Positions 1-9,340 of a DNA stretch of 64,000 nucleotides are shown here, one piece after another. The notes beneath the pieces are model-generated. The model made no database searches. It was not told the origin of the DNA and saw only the letters and a program-made list of their open reading frames with translations. The position numbers and the translations under genes were made by a program. The DNA is from Flavobacterium ustbae. Lineage in GTDB: Bacteria > Bacteroidota > Bacteroidia > Flavobacteriales > Flavobacteriaceae. Position 1 is the first letter of the stretch, and each line of letters starts with the position of its first letter. The stretch spans positions 124,001-188,000 of the forward strand of contig NZ_RPOC01000004.1 of the NCBI RefSeq assembly GCF_003946915.1, given 5' to 3'.

Positions 1-132
1 AGCAACGGAATAGGCGGATGGCTCGGTGCAAAACTGGCAATCAACAAAGGAAACGGATTTATTCGAATCTTCTTTTTAATTGTGGTTGTTGGGACTTTGA
101 TTCGATTTGCCTATGACGTTTTCTTTAAGTAA
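1..132 (+). CDS. Sulfite exporter TauE/SafE-type permease, C-terminal fragment
   Basis: The frame is open from the first base and stops at 130-132, giving the last 43 residues of a protein that begins outside the window. The fragment has a Gly-rich turn (GGWLGAKLAI) followed by a hydrophobic helix and ends FAYDVFFK. This resembles the last transmembrane segment of the TauE/SafE (TSUP, DUF81) permeases, which move small organic or sulfur-containing anions across the inner membrane. The assignment rests on a short piece, so the substrate cannot be stated. Confidence 0.6.
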   Translation, partial: SNGIGGWLGAKLAINKGNGFIRIFFLIVVVGTLIRFAYDVFFK

Positions 133-406
133 ATTTTTAAACCATATAAGTTATATAAGATTTTATAAGTTTTTGTCTTGTTTGAAGTTAAGATCATATT
201 AATTTTTTTAAATCATAATTAGCTCAATAAGCAAACATTATTAGTTGTGTTTGCTAAAGTTTTAAAATCATGTAAATTTTTAAACCATATAAGTTATGTA
301 AGATATTTTAAGTTTGTTTAATAAGATTATAAATCATATAAGTTTTCCTAGTATTTAAAAATATCTAAAATGAACTTATATGACTTATATGGTTTAAAAA
401 TATTTA
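131..406. repeat. Three copies of an AT-rich ~30-nt repeat (two direct, one inverted)
   Basis: The core AAACCATATAAGTTAT occurs at about 131-172 and 274-302. The same sequence in the opposite orientation lies at about 372-406. A shorter relative (AAATCATATAAG) is near 327-342. The inverted copy could pair with either direct copy, so a transcript leaving the upstream permease gene could fold into alternative long stems. No reading frame explains the sequence. Its function is unknown. Confidence 0.7.
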
Positions 407-430
407 AAGAAAGCCAATTGTTTGTTTTTT

Positions 431-512
431 AGCCCCGATTGAGGCGGTATCCTCGTATCCCGATGATAATCGGGAGGAGAGATATAGCCGAAAGCGGGAA
501 ACCATGCCTAAT
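431..512 (+). ncRNA. Structured intergenic element of the flavobacterial Flavo-1 type (candidate)
   Basis: The segment starts AGCCCCGATTGAGGCGG and ends GATATAGCCGAAAGCGGG. Its centre is a perfect hairpin, TCCCGAT at 458-464 and ATCGGGA at 469-475 with loop GATA. This layout, with conserved flanks around a variable hairpin, recurs between genes in flavobacterial chromosomes and, from memory, resembles the Flavo-1 RNA motif. I could not compare it with the covariance model, so the family name is tentative, while the structured character is directly visible. The rest of the gene-free stretch 513-638 is AT-rich and includes the palindrome TCCCGAAGCTTCGGGA near 550-565. Confidence 0.5.
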
Positions 513-638
513 AAAATGCCTTTTGTTTGGCTTCAAAAAAAAAACTTAGTCCCGAAGCTTCGGGATAGTAGCTTAGCATCTTAGGAACTTTCTTTTTCCA
601 TCTTTAATTGCTATTTTTGCCTAAAAGGAGAAAATTTC

Positions 639-2975
639 ATGCAAAAATATATTGACCAGCTCAACGAAGCGCAGAGAGCGCCTGTTTTAAAGAAAGACGG
701 GCCAATGATTATTATCGCTGGTGCAGGTTCTGGAAAAACCAGAGTTTTAACGATAAGAATTGCTTATTTGATGCATCAGGGAATTGATGCTTTTAATATT
801 TTGTCGCTGACGTTTACCAATAAAGCGGCGCGCGAAATGAAACACAGGATTTCGGATATCGTGGGAGCAACAGAGGCTAAAAACCTTTGGATGGGGACAT
901 TTCACTCGATATTTGCCCGTATTCTTCGTGCAGAATCTGATCATTTAGGATATCCTTCCAATTTTACTATTTATGATTCTCAGGATTCGGCTAGATTGAT
1001 TTCTTCCATTATTAAAGAAATGCAGTTAGATCGGGATATTTATAAACCAAAACAGATTTTAGGACGTATATCTAGTTATAAGAATAGCTTGATTACAGTG
1101 AAAGCTTATTTTAATAATCCTGAATTAGTCGAAGCCGATGCGATGGCAAAACGACCAAGATTAGGAGAAATTTATCAGCAATACGTAGAACGCTGCTTTA
1201 AAGCTGGAGCAATGGATTTTGATGATTTGTTGTTAAAAACTAACGAATTATTGACACGTTTTCCAGAAGTTTTGGCCAAATATCAAAACCGTTTTCGTTA
1301 TATTTTGGTTGATGAGTACCAGGATACAAATCACTCTCAGTATTTGATTGTTAGGGCTTTGTCTGATAAGTTTCAGAATATTTGTGTGGTTGGAGATGAT
1401 GCGCAGAGTATTTATGCTTTCCGTGGTGCGAATATCAATAATATTTTGAATTTCCAGAAGGATTATGAAGGTGTGGTAATGTTTAGATTGGAACAAAATT
1501 ACCGTTCGACCCGAAATATTGTGGAAGCCGCAAATACGGTAATGGAGCATAATAAAACCAAACTGGATAAAGTCGTTTGGACAGCAAATGATTTTGGACC
1601 AAGAATTAAAGTCCATAGAAGTTTAACAGATGCTGAAGAAGGGCGTTTTGTGGCAAGTACCATTTTTGAGCAGAAAATGCAAAATCAGTTGCATAATGGT
1701 GCTTTTGCAATTCTGTATCGTACCAATGCGCAATCGCGTGCCATGGAGGATGCGTTGAGAAAACGTGATATTCCGTATAGAATTTATGGCGGTTTGTCTT
1801 TTTATCAGCGTAAAGAAATTAAAGATGTTTTATGTTATCTGCGTTTGGTAATTAACCCGAAAGACGAGGAAGCTTTAATTCGTGTTATTAATTATCCAGC
1901 ACGTGGAATTGGTGATACAACTGTAGAAAAATTAACCATTGCTGCCAATCATTACAAACGTTCGATTTGGGAAGTAATGGTAAATATCGATAAAATCGAT
2001 TTGAAGCTGAATGCGGGTACAAAAAACAAATTGAAAGATTTTGTTACCATGATTCAGAGTTTTCAAGTTATCGACCAGAATCAGGATGCTTTTTATCTGA
2101 CAGATCACGTGGCTAAAAAAACGGGTTTGGTTCAGGAATTGAAAAAAGATGCTACGCCGGAAGGAATGGCAAAAATTCAGAATATAGAAGAGCTTTTAAA
2201 CGGTCTTAAAGATTTTGTTGAAGGACAAAGAGAAATTGATGGAGCAAGAGGCGCACTTTCTGAATTCATGGAAGATGTGGCTTTGGCAACAGATTTGGAT
2301 AAAGATACGAGTGATGAAGATCGTGTAGCTTTGATGACGATTCACTTAGCAAAAGGATTGGAGTTTCCGCATGTATTTGTAGTGGGGATGGAAGAAGATT
2401 TGTTTCCTTCTGCAATGAGTATGAGTACGAGAAGTGAACTAGAGGAAGAGCGTCGTTTGTTTTATGTGGCATTGACTCGTGCAGAACATCAGGCGTATTT
2501 GACTTATGCTCAATCTCGTTATCGTTGGGGAAAATTGACAGATAGTGAACCGTCTCGTTTCATAGAAGAAATCGATGGACAATTTTTAGAATATTTGACA
2601 CCTTCTGAAACGAATTATCGTTATAAATCTCCAATTGATGGGGACATTTTTGGCGATGTAGACAAATCAAAATTAAGGTTAAGCAAACCCGTTGGAGGAA
2701 CTCCGCCAGCTTATCTTACGAATAATGAACCTAAACCAGATTTGAATATTCGTAAGCTAAAACCGGTTTCTGGAAATGCGCCATCTAGTGGAAATTCAAA
2801 TTTATTTGACAGTAAATTGACAATAGGTAATATTGTGATGCACGAACGTTTTGGAAAAGGTGAAGTTATAAACCTCGAGGGAGTTGGTGCAGATAAAAAA
2901 GCAGAAATTAAATTTGAAGTTGGTGGATTGAAGAAATTGCTGCTACGATTTGCTAAGCTCGATGTAGTGGGATAA
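639..2975 (+). CDS. uvrD: ATP-dependent DNA helicase, UvrD/PcrA family
   Basis: This is a 3'-5' superfamily 1A helicase acting in nucleotide excision and mismatch repair and in clearing proteins or RNA polymerase from DNA. The 778-residue protein has the Q-motif region at the start, Walker A AGAGSGKT at residues 27-34, the DExx box LVDEYQDTN near 225, and the late motif MTIHLAKGLEFPHVFVVG. The last ~50 residues (IGNIVMHERFGKGEVI...) form the Tudor-like PcrA tail that contacts RNA polymerase in other bacteria. The length is normal for the family. A TATTTTTG box lies at 612-619, 20 bp before the ATG, without a clear -33 partner. It is followed by a separately spaced YciO-like gene. Confidence 0.93.
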   Translation: MQKYIDQLNEAQRAPVLKKDGPMIIIAGAGSGKTRVLTIRIAYLMHQGIDAFNILSLTFTNKAAREMKHRISDIVGATEAKNLWMGTFHSIFARILRAESDHLGYPSNFTIYDSQDSARLISSIIKEMQLDRDIYKPKQILGRISSYKNSLITVKAYFNNPELVEADAMAKRPRLGEIYQQYVERCFKAGAMDFDDLLLKTNELLTRFPEVLAKYQNRFRYILVDEYQDTNHSQYLIVRALSDKFQNICVVGDDAQSIYAFRGANINNILNFQKDYEGVVMFRLEQNYRSTRNIVEAANTVMEHNKTKLDKVVWTANDFGPRIKVHRSLTDAEEGRFVASTIFEQKMQNQLHNGAFAILYRTNAQSRAMEDALRKRDIPYRIYGGLSFYQRKEIKDVLCYLRLVINPKDEEALIRVINYPARGIGDTTVEKLTIAANHYKRSIWEVMVNIDKIDLKLNAGTKNKLKDFVTMIQSFQVIDQNQDAFYLTDHVAKKTGLVQELKKDATPEGMAKIQNIEELLNGLKDFVEGQREIDGARGALSEFMEDVALATDLDKDTSDEDRVALMTIHLAKGLEFPHVFVVGMEEDLFPSAMSMSTRSELEEERRLFYVALTRAEHQAYLTYAQSRYRWGKLTDSEPSRFIEEIDGQFLEYLTPSETNYRYKSPIDGDIFGDVDKSKLRLSKPVGGTPPAYLTNNEPKPDLNIRKLKPVSGNAPSSGNSNLFDSKLTIGNIVMHERFGKGEVINLEGVGADKKAEIKFEVGGLKKLLLRFAKLDVVG

Positions 2976-3051
2976 ATGTAAATTTTAGTTTGAAGTATTT
3001 CGTAACTTTAAGAAACATGAAATTTGAAACCTTAAACTTAAAACAAAAAAC

Positions 3052-3672
3052 ATGGCTGAATTTATAAAAATATATCCCGATAAACCTAGTGAAGCTGCAA
3101 TTGCAAAAGTGGTAAAAGTACTTCAGAATGGCGGTTTGGTAATTTATCCAACTGATACTGTTTATGGTTTGGGTTGTGATATTACTAATTCGCGCGCATT
3201 AGAAAAAATCGCAAAAATTAAAGGTGTTAAATTAGAAAAGGCAAATTTTTCATTTATTTGTCATGATTTAAGTAATCTGTCAGATTATGTGAGGCAGATC
3301 AATACTTCTACATTCAAAATATTAAAGAGAGCTTTGCCAGGTCCTTATACATTTATTTTGCCAGGAAATAATAGTCTTCCGAAGGAATTTAAAAAGAAAA
3401 CGACTGTTGGTATTCGTGTTCCTGATAATAATATCATACTAGAAATTGTTCGTCAGTTAGGAAACCCAGTTGTTTCAACTTCTATTCGTGATGAAGATGA
3501 CGTAATAGAATATACTACAGATCCAGAATTGATTTTTGAGAAATGGCAGCATCTTGTAGATATGGTAATAGATGGAGGCTACGGAGATAATGTAGGATCG
3601 ACTATAATTGATCTATCTGAACATGAGCCAGTTATCGTAAGAGAAGGTAAAGGGGATATTGATATTTTGTAA
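3052..3672 (+). CDS. Sua5/YciO/YrdC family protein, YciO-like (threonylcarbamoyl-AMP synthase fold)
   Basis: This 206-residue protein has the single YrdC domain, with the nucleotide-binding stretch YPTDTVYGLG near residue 33. The family includes TsaC/Sua5, which makes threonylcarbamoyl-AMP for tRNA t6A37. By eye it follows E. coli YciO more closely than TsaC. It has YciO's length, its N-terminal IYPDKP start, an NFSFICHDLSNLSDY block where TsaC carries its KRP-type motif, and a C-terminal VIVREGKGD. The role of YciO in t6A synthesis is less certain than that of TsaC. The ATG follows an AAACTTAAAACAAAAAAC leader. The gene converges on the OmpA gene across a shared terminator. Confidence 0.85.
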   Translation: MAEFIKIYPDKPSEAAIAKVVKVLQNGGLVIYPTDTVYGLGCDITNSRALEKIAKIKGVKLEKANFSFICHDLSNLSDYVRQINTSTFKILKRALPGPYTFILPGNNSLPKEFKKKTTVGIRVPDNNIILEIVRQLGNPVVSTSIRDEDDVIEYTTDPELIFEKWQHLVDMVIDGGYGDNVGSTIIDLSEHEPVIVREGKGDIDIL

Positions 3673-3805
3673 AAAAATACACTAAAAGTATAAAAGTACA
3701 AAAAATTATGAGTAACTTTATTATGTTAAAATTTAGTTAGTTACTTAAAAATAATGCTATTCTTGATTTATATTTAATTGGTTATTAAAAAAATTAAGGA
3801 TACAT

Positions 3806-3840
3806 AAAAGCAGGTCTTTTGGACCTGCTTTTTCTGTTTT
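3806..3840. terminator. Bidirectional intrinsic terminator
   Basis: The perfect stem AAAAGCAGGTC (3806-3816) and GACCTGCTTTT (3822-3832) closes on a 5-nt loop. It has T-rich sequence on the + side and A-rich sequence on the other side, so it can end transcription of both the YciO-like gene (+) and the OmpA gene (-). Confidence 0.85.
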
Positions 3841-3859
3841 TATACTATGTAAAACAAGA

Positions 3860-4693
3860 TTATTTAGCTTGTTTTTTCATTTCTTTTTCAATCATATCAT
3901 AGAATTGATCGATTTTTGGCATAACTACGATACGAGTTCTTCTGTTACGAGCTCTATCTTCTGCAGTATCGTTAGAAACCAAAGGAACATAAGAACTTCT
4001 ACCAGCAGCAATTAATTTAGCTGGGTTAACACCAAGATCGTTTGTTAATACACGAACGATAGAAGTAGAACGTTTTACACTTAAATCCCAGTTGTCTAAG
4101 ATAATACCGTTGCTTTTGTATGGCACATTATCAGTGTGACCTTCAACCATACATTCGAAATCTGGTTTGTCATTTACAACTTTAGCAACTTTTCCTAAAA
4201 CAGTTTTTGCTCTGTCGCTTACTTCATAGCTACCGCTTTTGAATAATAATTTATCAGCGATAGAAATAAATACAACTCCTTTTTCAACATTGATTTCGAT
4301 GTCTGGATCGTTGATTCCAACAGCACCTTTTAAGCTTGTTACTAAAGCTAAAGTTACACTGTCTTTTTTAGTAAGAGCGTCTTGAAGTCTAGAGATTTTC
4401 AAATCTTTTTCTTTTAAACTTTCAAGAGATTTTTCAAGGTTTTCTGCACCTTTAGTAGTTAAGATTGTTAAATCTTTAGAGCTATTGATTAAGTCTTGAT
4501 TATGTTGTTTGTAGCTGTCTGCTGTTGCAGCTAATCCAGCTTTTTCTTCTAAGCACGTGTTTAATTTTACAGTACAAGAGTTTAACAAATCTTGAGTCTC
4601 TTTGTTCTTAGCTTCTAACTCAGCATATTTCTTTTTAGAAACACATGATGTTAAAGCCATTAATACTGATAGTGCGATAACTATTTTTCTCAT
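3860..4693 (-). CDS. OmpA family lipoprotein (peptidoglycan-binding)
   Basis: The 277-residue protein starts with a lipoprotein signal whose lipobox LTSC places the modified Cys at residue 17, so it is probably anchored in the outer membrane. Residues ~20-115 are rich in Lys, Glu and Leu and look like a coiled coil. Residues ~145-265 form an OmpA/MotB C-terminal domain with FKSGSYEVS, EGHTDNVPY and the NRRTRIVV end motif that binds peptidoglycan. It probably tethers the outer membrane to the cell wall. A TAAATTTG box on the minus strand (4721-4728) lies 28 bp upstream of the start. It overlaps the stop codon of the upstream glycosyltransferase gene, suggesting separate transcription. Confidence 0.9.
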   Translation of the reverse strand: MRKIVIALSVLMALTSCVSKKKYAELEAKNKETQDLLNSCTVKLNTCLEEKAGLAATADSYKQHNQDLINSSKDLTILTTKGAENLEKSLESLKEKDLKISRLQDALTKKDSVTLALVTSLKGAVGINDPDIEINVEKGVVFISIADKLLFKSGSYEVSDRAKTVLGKVAKVVNDKPDFECMVEGHTDNVPYKSNGIILDNWDLSVKRSTSIVRVLTNDLGVNPAKLIAAGRSSYVPLVSNDTAEDRARNRRTRIVVMPKIDQFYDMIEKEMKKQAK

Positions 4694-4725
4694 AAATTTA
4701 ATTTTAATTAGACTTGATTACAAAT

Positions 4726-5745
4726 TTAGTTTTTAATATTTTGAATACTGTTAAAGATTTCTTTAAATAAGCTCAGTTTCTTTATATAATAAAGGAAAAC
4801 GATGCTTTTCACCGTATAGTATTGCTGTATCTGAAATTTTTTTCGTTTTTTTAAATATTTTAAAGATAAGCAATAAAAAGAGAAATGTGCCTTTAAAATG
4901 GCAAAAGTATGCTTGATTTTACCTTGTGTAAGAAAACGGATACCAGCAATCCCATCTAAAACCATGCGGAAAAATATCACAAAAAACAATCCTTTTGCAG
5001 GCAGATTTTTAACCAGCATTAATAGTGAATTTCTAAAATTCAAATACGTTTTTTTAGGATTTCCCTGTTGTAGCGTAGCGCCTCCTACATGATAAACAAC
5101 AGATTGATAATTGTATTTTATAGTATGTCTTTCATTTTTGGCGCGCCAGCATAAATCTATTTCTTCCTGATGCGCAAAAAAACTTTCATCAAAGCCACCT
5201 AATTCATGAAAAACGTTCTTTCTAATGAAAAAACAAGCGCCAGAAGCCCAAAACAATTCAGCATTATCGTCATACTGGCCATTGTCTTTTTCGATAGTTT
5301 CAAATATTCTTCCTCTACAGAAAGGAAAGCCGTATTTGTCAATAAAACCGCCAGCAGCGCCAGCGTATTCAAAATATTCTTTGTTTTTAAAATCAAGAAT
5401 TTTTGGCTGAATTATAGCGGTCTGTTTTTCTTTTTCGAAAGTATCAAGAATAGGTTGAAGCCAGTTTTCTGTAACTTCAATATCTGAATTGACTAATGCG
5501 TATATTTCGGCATCAATATGTTGTAAAGCATCATTGTAGCCTTTTGCAAAGCCATGATTGCCCGTATTTTTTACAACTTTTATGGTTGGAAAATTTTCTG
5601 TCACGAAAGCGACAGAATTATCTGTAGAATCGTTGTCTGCAACATAAATAGTCGCTCCTTCAGAAAATTGAATAATAGATGGTAAAAACTGCTCTAACAA
5701 TTTTACACCGTTCCAATTTAAAATGACGACTGCTATTTTATCCAA
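4726..5745 (-). CDS. Glycosyltransferase family 2 protein
   Basis: This 339-residue GT-A fold enzyme carries VVILNWNG at its start, then DNDSTDNS, and VNSDIEV, which stands in for the metal-binding DXD motif. The acceptor-side region is ASGACFFIRK...GGFDESFFAHQEEIDLCWRA, typical of rhamnosyl- and related transferases acting on surface polysaccharide. A short hydrophobic stretch near residue 255 may touch the membrane. It lies 20 bp downstream of the HsdR-N gene on the same strand and is probably co-transcribed with it. Donor and acceptor sugars cannot be read from the sequence. Confidence 0.87.
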   Translation of the reverse strand: MDKIAVVILNWNGVKLLEQFLPSIIQFSEGATIYVADNDSTDNSVAFVTENFPTIKVVKNTGNHGFAKGYNDALQHIDAEIYALVNSDIEVTENWLQPILDTFEKEKQTAIIQPKILDFKNKEYFEYAGAAGGFIDKYGFPFCRGRIFETIEKDNGQYDDNAELFWASGACFFIRKNVFHELGGFDESFFAHQEEIDLCWRAKNERHTIKYNYQSVVYHVGGATLQQGNPKKTYLNFRNSLLMLVKNLPAKGLFFVIFFRMVLDGIAGIRFLTQGKIKHTFAILKAHFSFYCLSLKYLKKRKKFQIQQYYTVKSIVFLYYIKKLSLFKEIFNSIQNIKN

Positions 5746-5765
5746 AAGTTCTTAAATTATTTATT

Positions 5766-6218
5766 TTAATGGTTTTCTTTATAGTCAGGCAGATTTCTCA
5801 AAAACTCATATTTTTCGTTTTCAAAATCCATTTGACAATAAAAATGGTTTAGTCCGTTTGTCACTTTCAAAAACCGTGCCTGCATTGTCATATTGTAACG
5901 CGCAATTTGGTCAAAAGTTGCCTGAGATATTTTAACTTCTGGCGCTTTGCATTCTACTAATATATGTATAGATCCATCAGAATTAAATACCACAACATCA
6001 TATCTTTTTCTTAATCCGTTGATAGTTAAAACTTTCTCTACGTTTATTAAAGATTTGGGGTATTTTTTTTCATTCATTAGAAAATGGACAACGTGTTGCC
6101 GAACCCATTCTTCTGGCGTAAGAATTATGAATTTTTTCCTGATTTCATCAAAAATAGACACTTTATTTTCGCTATTTTTGAATCGGAAAGTATAAGAAGG
6201 AAAATTTAGCTTTAACAT
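5766..6218 (-). CDS. Orphan type I restriction HsdR N-terminal-domain protein
   Basis: The protein (150 residues from the chosen start) matches the isolated HSDR_N domain found as a single-domain protein in Bacteroidota. It has a PD-(D/E)XK-like core: the Asp of RYDVVVFNSDG, then ILVECKAP supplying the E-x-K. The frame extends to 6260, but the extra 14 residues (KTIIFKLILYFCF) fall in low-complexity intergenic repeat, and homologues as I recall them begin MLKLNFP. The ATG at 6216-6218 was therefore preferred. No HsdM or HsdS gene is nearby, so this is not a restriction system. A nuclease-like or DNA-binding role is possible but unproven. It is divergent from holA. Confidence 0.8.
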   Translation of the reverse strand: MLKLNFPSYTFRFKNSENKVSIFDEIRKKFIILTPEEWVRQHVVHFLMNEKKYPKSLINVEKVLTINGLRKRYDVVVFNSDGSIHILVECKAPEVKISQATFDQIARYNMTMQARFLKVTNGLNHFYCQMDFENEKYEFLRNLPDYKENH

Positions 6219-6297
6219 AAAGCAAAAATATAAAATAAGTTTAAAGATTATAGTTTTCAATCTGAAATCTAAAATCTAAAATCTGCAATCGAGTTAA

Positions 6298-7302
6298 ATG
6301 GACGAAGTAATAAAAATTGTTAACGATATTAAAGCCGGAGATATTAAACCGATCTATTTCTTGATGGGCGAAGAACCTTACTATATAGATAAGCTATCAG
6401 AATATATTGAGAGTAATGTTTTAGCCGAAGAAGAAAAAGGTTTTAATCAGACAGTCTTGTACGGAAGAGATGTTTCTGTAGATGATATTATTTCAACGGC
6501 CAAGCGCTATCCGATGATGGCTGAACGTCAAGTTGTTATTGTAAAAGAGGCGCAAGATCTATCAAGAACAATTGATAAAATAGAATCTTATGTAGATAAC
6601 CCAATGCAAACAACAGTATTGGTTTTTTGCTATAAATACAAAACGCTGGATAAACGTAAAAAAGTTACTAAATTACTGGGCCAGAAAGGCGTAGTTTATG
6701 AAAGTAAAAAATTATACGAAAATCAAGTAGGAGATTGGATCAAACGTGTTTTAGCCGGAAAAAAATATACTATTGATCCAAAAGCCAATGCAATGCTGGT
6801 GGAATTTCTAGGAACAGATTTGAGCAAAATCAATAATGAACTAGAAAAACTGCAGATTATTTTACCGAAAGGGACAATGATTACCGCTGAGCATATTGAA
6901 GAAAATATTGGTTTTAGTAAAGATTATAATGTATTCGAACTGAGAAAAGCAATTGGAGAACGTAATCAATTGAAAGCGTATAAAATAGCTGATAATTTTG
7001 CTCACAATCCGAAAGAATATCCTTTGGTTATGACAACTGGTTTGGTATTCGGTTTTTTCGTTCAGCTTCTCAAATATCACGGACTTAAAGATAAAAGCCC
7101 TAAAAATGTTGCAACGGCTCTTGGCGTTAATCCGTATTTCTTAAAAGAGTACGATTTGGCAGTAAAAAACTACCCAATGCGAAAAGTGAGTCAGATTGTT
7201 GGAGCTTTGCGAGATATTGATGTTAAAAGTAAAGGGGTGGGAGCCAATGCCTTACCACAAGCAGATTTACTAAAAGAAATGCTTTATAAAATTTTTAATT
7301 AA
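6298..7302 (+). CDS. holA: DNA polymerase III subunit delta
   Basis: This 334-residue clamp-loader subunit opens the beta sliding clamp. The N-terminus IYFLMGEEPYYIDKLSEYI is the degenerate nucleotide-binding region of HolA, followed by QVVIVKEAQDL and the helical middle domain with NELEKLQIILP and the IGFSKDYNVFELRKAI segment. The C-terminal collar domain runs from about residue 220. The length is normal. The start directly follows a run of AATCTAAAATCT repeats shared with other intergenic regions in the window. Confidence 0.92.
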   Translation: MDEVIKIVNDIKAGDIKPIYFLMGEEPYYIDKLSEYIESNVLAEEEKGFNQTVLYGRDVSVDDIISTAKRYPMMAERQVVIVKEAQDLSRTIDKIESYVDNPMQTTVLVFCYKYKTLDKRKKVTKLLGQKGVVYESKKLYENQVGDWIKRVLAGKKYTIDPKANAMLVEFLGTDLSKINNELEKLQIILPKGTMITAEHIEENIGFSKDYNVFELRKAIGERNQLKAYKIADNFAHNPKEYPLVMTTGLVFGFFVQLLKYHGLKDKSPKNVATALGVNPYFLKEYDLAVKNYPMRKVSQIVGALRDIDVKSKGVGANALPQADLLKEMLYKIFN

Positions 7303-7364
7303 GCCATTAAAATTCACGATATTTGCTTTTCTAAAATTTTGCCAATAAAAATATTTATACAATT

Positions 7365-7547
7365 ATGGGAATGAATAAAAATACCATTTTAGGATGGGCC
7401 ACTTTTATAATGGTACTTATGGGATTGTTGCTTATAGGTCTTGGAATCTTTAGATACAGTGATGTTTCGGGCTGGGGATTTGGAGCTGTTGGAGTTGGTT
7501 TTTTTGCTAATGCTTGGGTTTTCAATGCTTTGAAAGGTAGAGTTTAA
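7365..7547 (+). CDS. Small CAL67264 family membrane protein
   Basis: This 60-residue protein has one strongly hydrophobic helix (about residues 9-28, ATFIMVLMGLLLIGLGIFRY) and a second Gly-rich hydrophobic stretch (about 35-53). It matches my recollection of the flavobacterial CAL67264 family of small membrane proteins, often found beside ettA as here. Function is unknown. The 78-bp gap to ettA and shared orientation allow co-transcription. Confidence 0.8.
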   Translation: MGMNKNTILGWATFIMVLMGLLLIGLGIFRYSDVSGWGFGAVGVGFFANAWVFNALKGRV

Positions 7548-7625
7548 AATTTAAAGATAATATCAATTGCAAAAATCAATTGCAGTTTAGTTAATAGAAA
7601 ATAATCAAAATTTAAAATAAATAAA

Positions 7626-9317
7626 ATGTCAGACGATAAGAAAGTAATTTTCTCAATGCAGAAATTGAGTAAAACCTATCAAGGAGCAGACAAACCAGTT
7701 CTTAAGAATATTTATCTGAGTTTCTTTTATGGTGCTAAGATTGGTATTTTGGGACTTAACGGTTCTGGAAAATCTTCCCTTTTAAAAATTATTGCAGGAG
7801 TTGATAAAAACTATCAGGGCGATGTTGTTTTTCAGCCTGGTTATACGGTAGGATATTTAGAGCAAGAGCCAATTTTGGATGATTCTAAAACTGTTTTAGA
7901 AATTGTTCAAGAAGGGGCTGCTGAAACAATGGCTGTTCTTAAAGAATATAACGACATCAATGACTTGTTTGGTCTTGAAGAAAATTATTCAGATCCAGAC
8001 AAAATGGATAAATTAATGGACCGTCAAGCGGCTTTACAAGACAAAATTGATGCTCTTGGAGCTTGGGAAATTGATACCAAACTAGAAATTGCAATGGATG
8101 CTTTGCGTACTCCAGAAGGTGATACGCCAATTAAAAACCTTTCAGGAGGTGAGCGCCGTCGTGTAGCTTTATGCCGTTTGTTGTTGCAACAGCCAGACGT
8201 ATTGTTATTGGATGAGCCTACCAACCACCTTGATGCTGAATCAGTTCTGTGGTTGGAGCAGCATTTAGCGCAATATGCGGGAACTGTAATCGCTGTAACG
8301 CACGACCGTTATTTCCTTGATAACGTTGCCGGATGGATTTTAGAATTGGATAGAGGAGAAGGTATTCCGTGGAAAGGAAACTATTCTTCTTGGTTAGATC
8401 AAAAATCAAATCGTTTGGCTCAAGAAGAAAAAGTGGCTTCTAAACGTAGAAAAACTTTAGAGCGTGAGTTGGATTGGGTTCGTCAAGGTGCAAAAGGTCG
8501 CCAGACAAAACAGAAAGCGCGTTTACAGAACTACGACAAATTATTAAATGAAGATCAAAAACAGCTAGATGAAAAACTAGAGATCTATATTCCGAATGGT
8601 CCTCGTTTGGGAACTAATGTTATTGAAGCTAAAAATGTTGCCAAAGCTTTTGGTGAAAAATTATTGTACGATAATTTGAATTTTGTTTTACCTCAGGCTG
8701 GTATAGTTGGAATTATAGGACCGAACGGTGCTGGTAAATCTACTATTTTCAAAATGATTATGGGCGAACAAGCTACTGATAGCGGAGAATTTTCAGTTGG
8801 AGAAACGGTGAAAATTGCTTACGTAGATCAGTCTCACTCTAATATTGATCCGAACAAATCTATCTGGGAAAACTTTGCAGATGGGCAGGAATTGATTATG
8901 ATGGGAGGAAAGCAAGTGAACTCAAGAGCTTACTTATCTCGTTTCAACTTTGGTGGCGGTGAGCAAAACAAAAAAGTAGCAATGCTTTCTGGTGGAGAAC
9001 GTAACCGTTTGCACTTAGCAATGACTTTGAAAGAAGAAGGAAACGTACTTTTACTGGATGAGCCTACCAACGATCTTGACGTAAATACACTTCGTGCATT
9101 GGAAGAAGGTTTAGAGAATTTTGCTGGTTGTGCCGTAATTATTTCTCACGACAGATGGTTCTTAGATAGAATTTGTACACACATTCTAGCTTTTGAAGGA
9201 GATTCTGAAGTTTATTTCTTTGAAGGAAGTTTCTCTGATTATGAAGAAAACAAAAAGAAACGTCTTGGCGGTGATTTAACTCCGAAACGTTTGAAATACA
9301 GAAAATTGATTAGATAA
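7626..9317 (+). CDS. ettA: Energy-dependent translational throttle protein EttA (ABC-F)
   Basis: This 563-residue soluble ABC-F protein binds the ribosomal E site and gates early elongation according to ATP supply. It has two ABC domains. The first has Walker [10 protein letters not shown] (43-51), signature LSGGERRR and DEPTNHLD. The second has [17 protein letters not shown] and DEPTNDLD. The linker after the first domain is the charged P-site tRNA-interaction motif ([20 protein letters not shown]). There are no transmembrane segments, so it is not a transporter. The length matches EttA. Confidence 0.93.
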   Translation: MSDDKKVIFSMQKLSKTYQGADKPVLKNIYLSFFYGAKIGILGLNGSGKSSLLKIIAGVDKNYQGDVVFQPGYTVGYLEQEPILDDSKTVLEIVQEGAAETMAVLKEYNDINDLFGLEENYSDPDKMDKLMDRQAALQDKIDALGAWEIDTKLEIAMDALRTPEGDTPIKNLSGGERRRVALCRLLLQQPDVLLLDEPTNHLDAESVLWLEQHLAQYAGTVIAVTHDRYFLDNVAGWILELDRGEGIPWKGNYSSWLDQKSNRLAQEEKVASKRRKTLERELDWVRQGAKGRQTKQKARLQNYDKLLNEDQKQLDEKLEIYIPNGPRLGTNVIEAKNVAKAFGEKLLYDNLNFVLPQAGIVGIIGPNGAGKSTIFKMIMGEQATDSGEFSVGETVKIAYVDQSHSNIDPNKSIWENFADGQELIMMGGKQVNSRAYLSRFNFGGGEQNKKVAMLSGGERNRLHLAMTLKEEGNVLLLDEPTNDLDVNTLRALEEGLENFAGCAVIISHDRWFLDRICTHILAFEGDSEVYFFEGSFSDYEENKKKRLGGDLTPKRLKYRKLIR

Positions 9318-9340
9318 AATTCTTTTTAAATTTCAAAAAC

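Noticed and set aside
4898..5487. Plus-strand frames inside the glycosyltransferase gene
   Set aside because: They lie wholly within a well-supported minus-strand gene and lack recognisable domains.
5766..6218. Type I restriction-modification system
   Set aside because: Only the isolated HsdR N-terminal domain is present. There is no helicase part, no HsdM and no HsdS nearby.
7626..9317. ABC transporter ATPase or antibiotic-resistance ABC-F protein
   Set aside because: There is no membrane partner, and the two ATPase domains with the EttA-type linker and length fit the housekeeping throttle protein.
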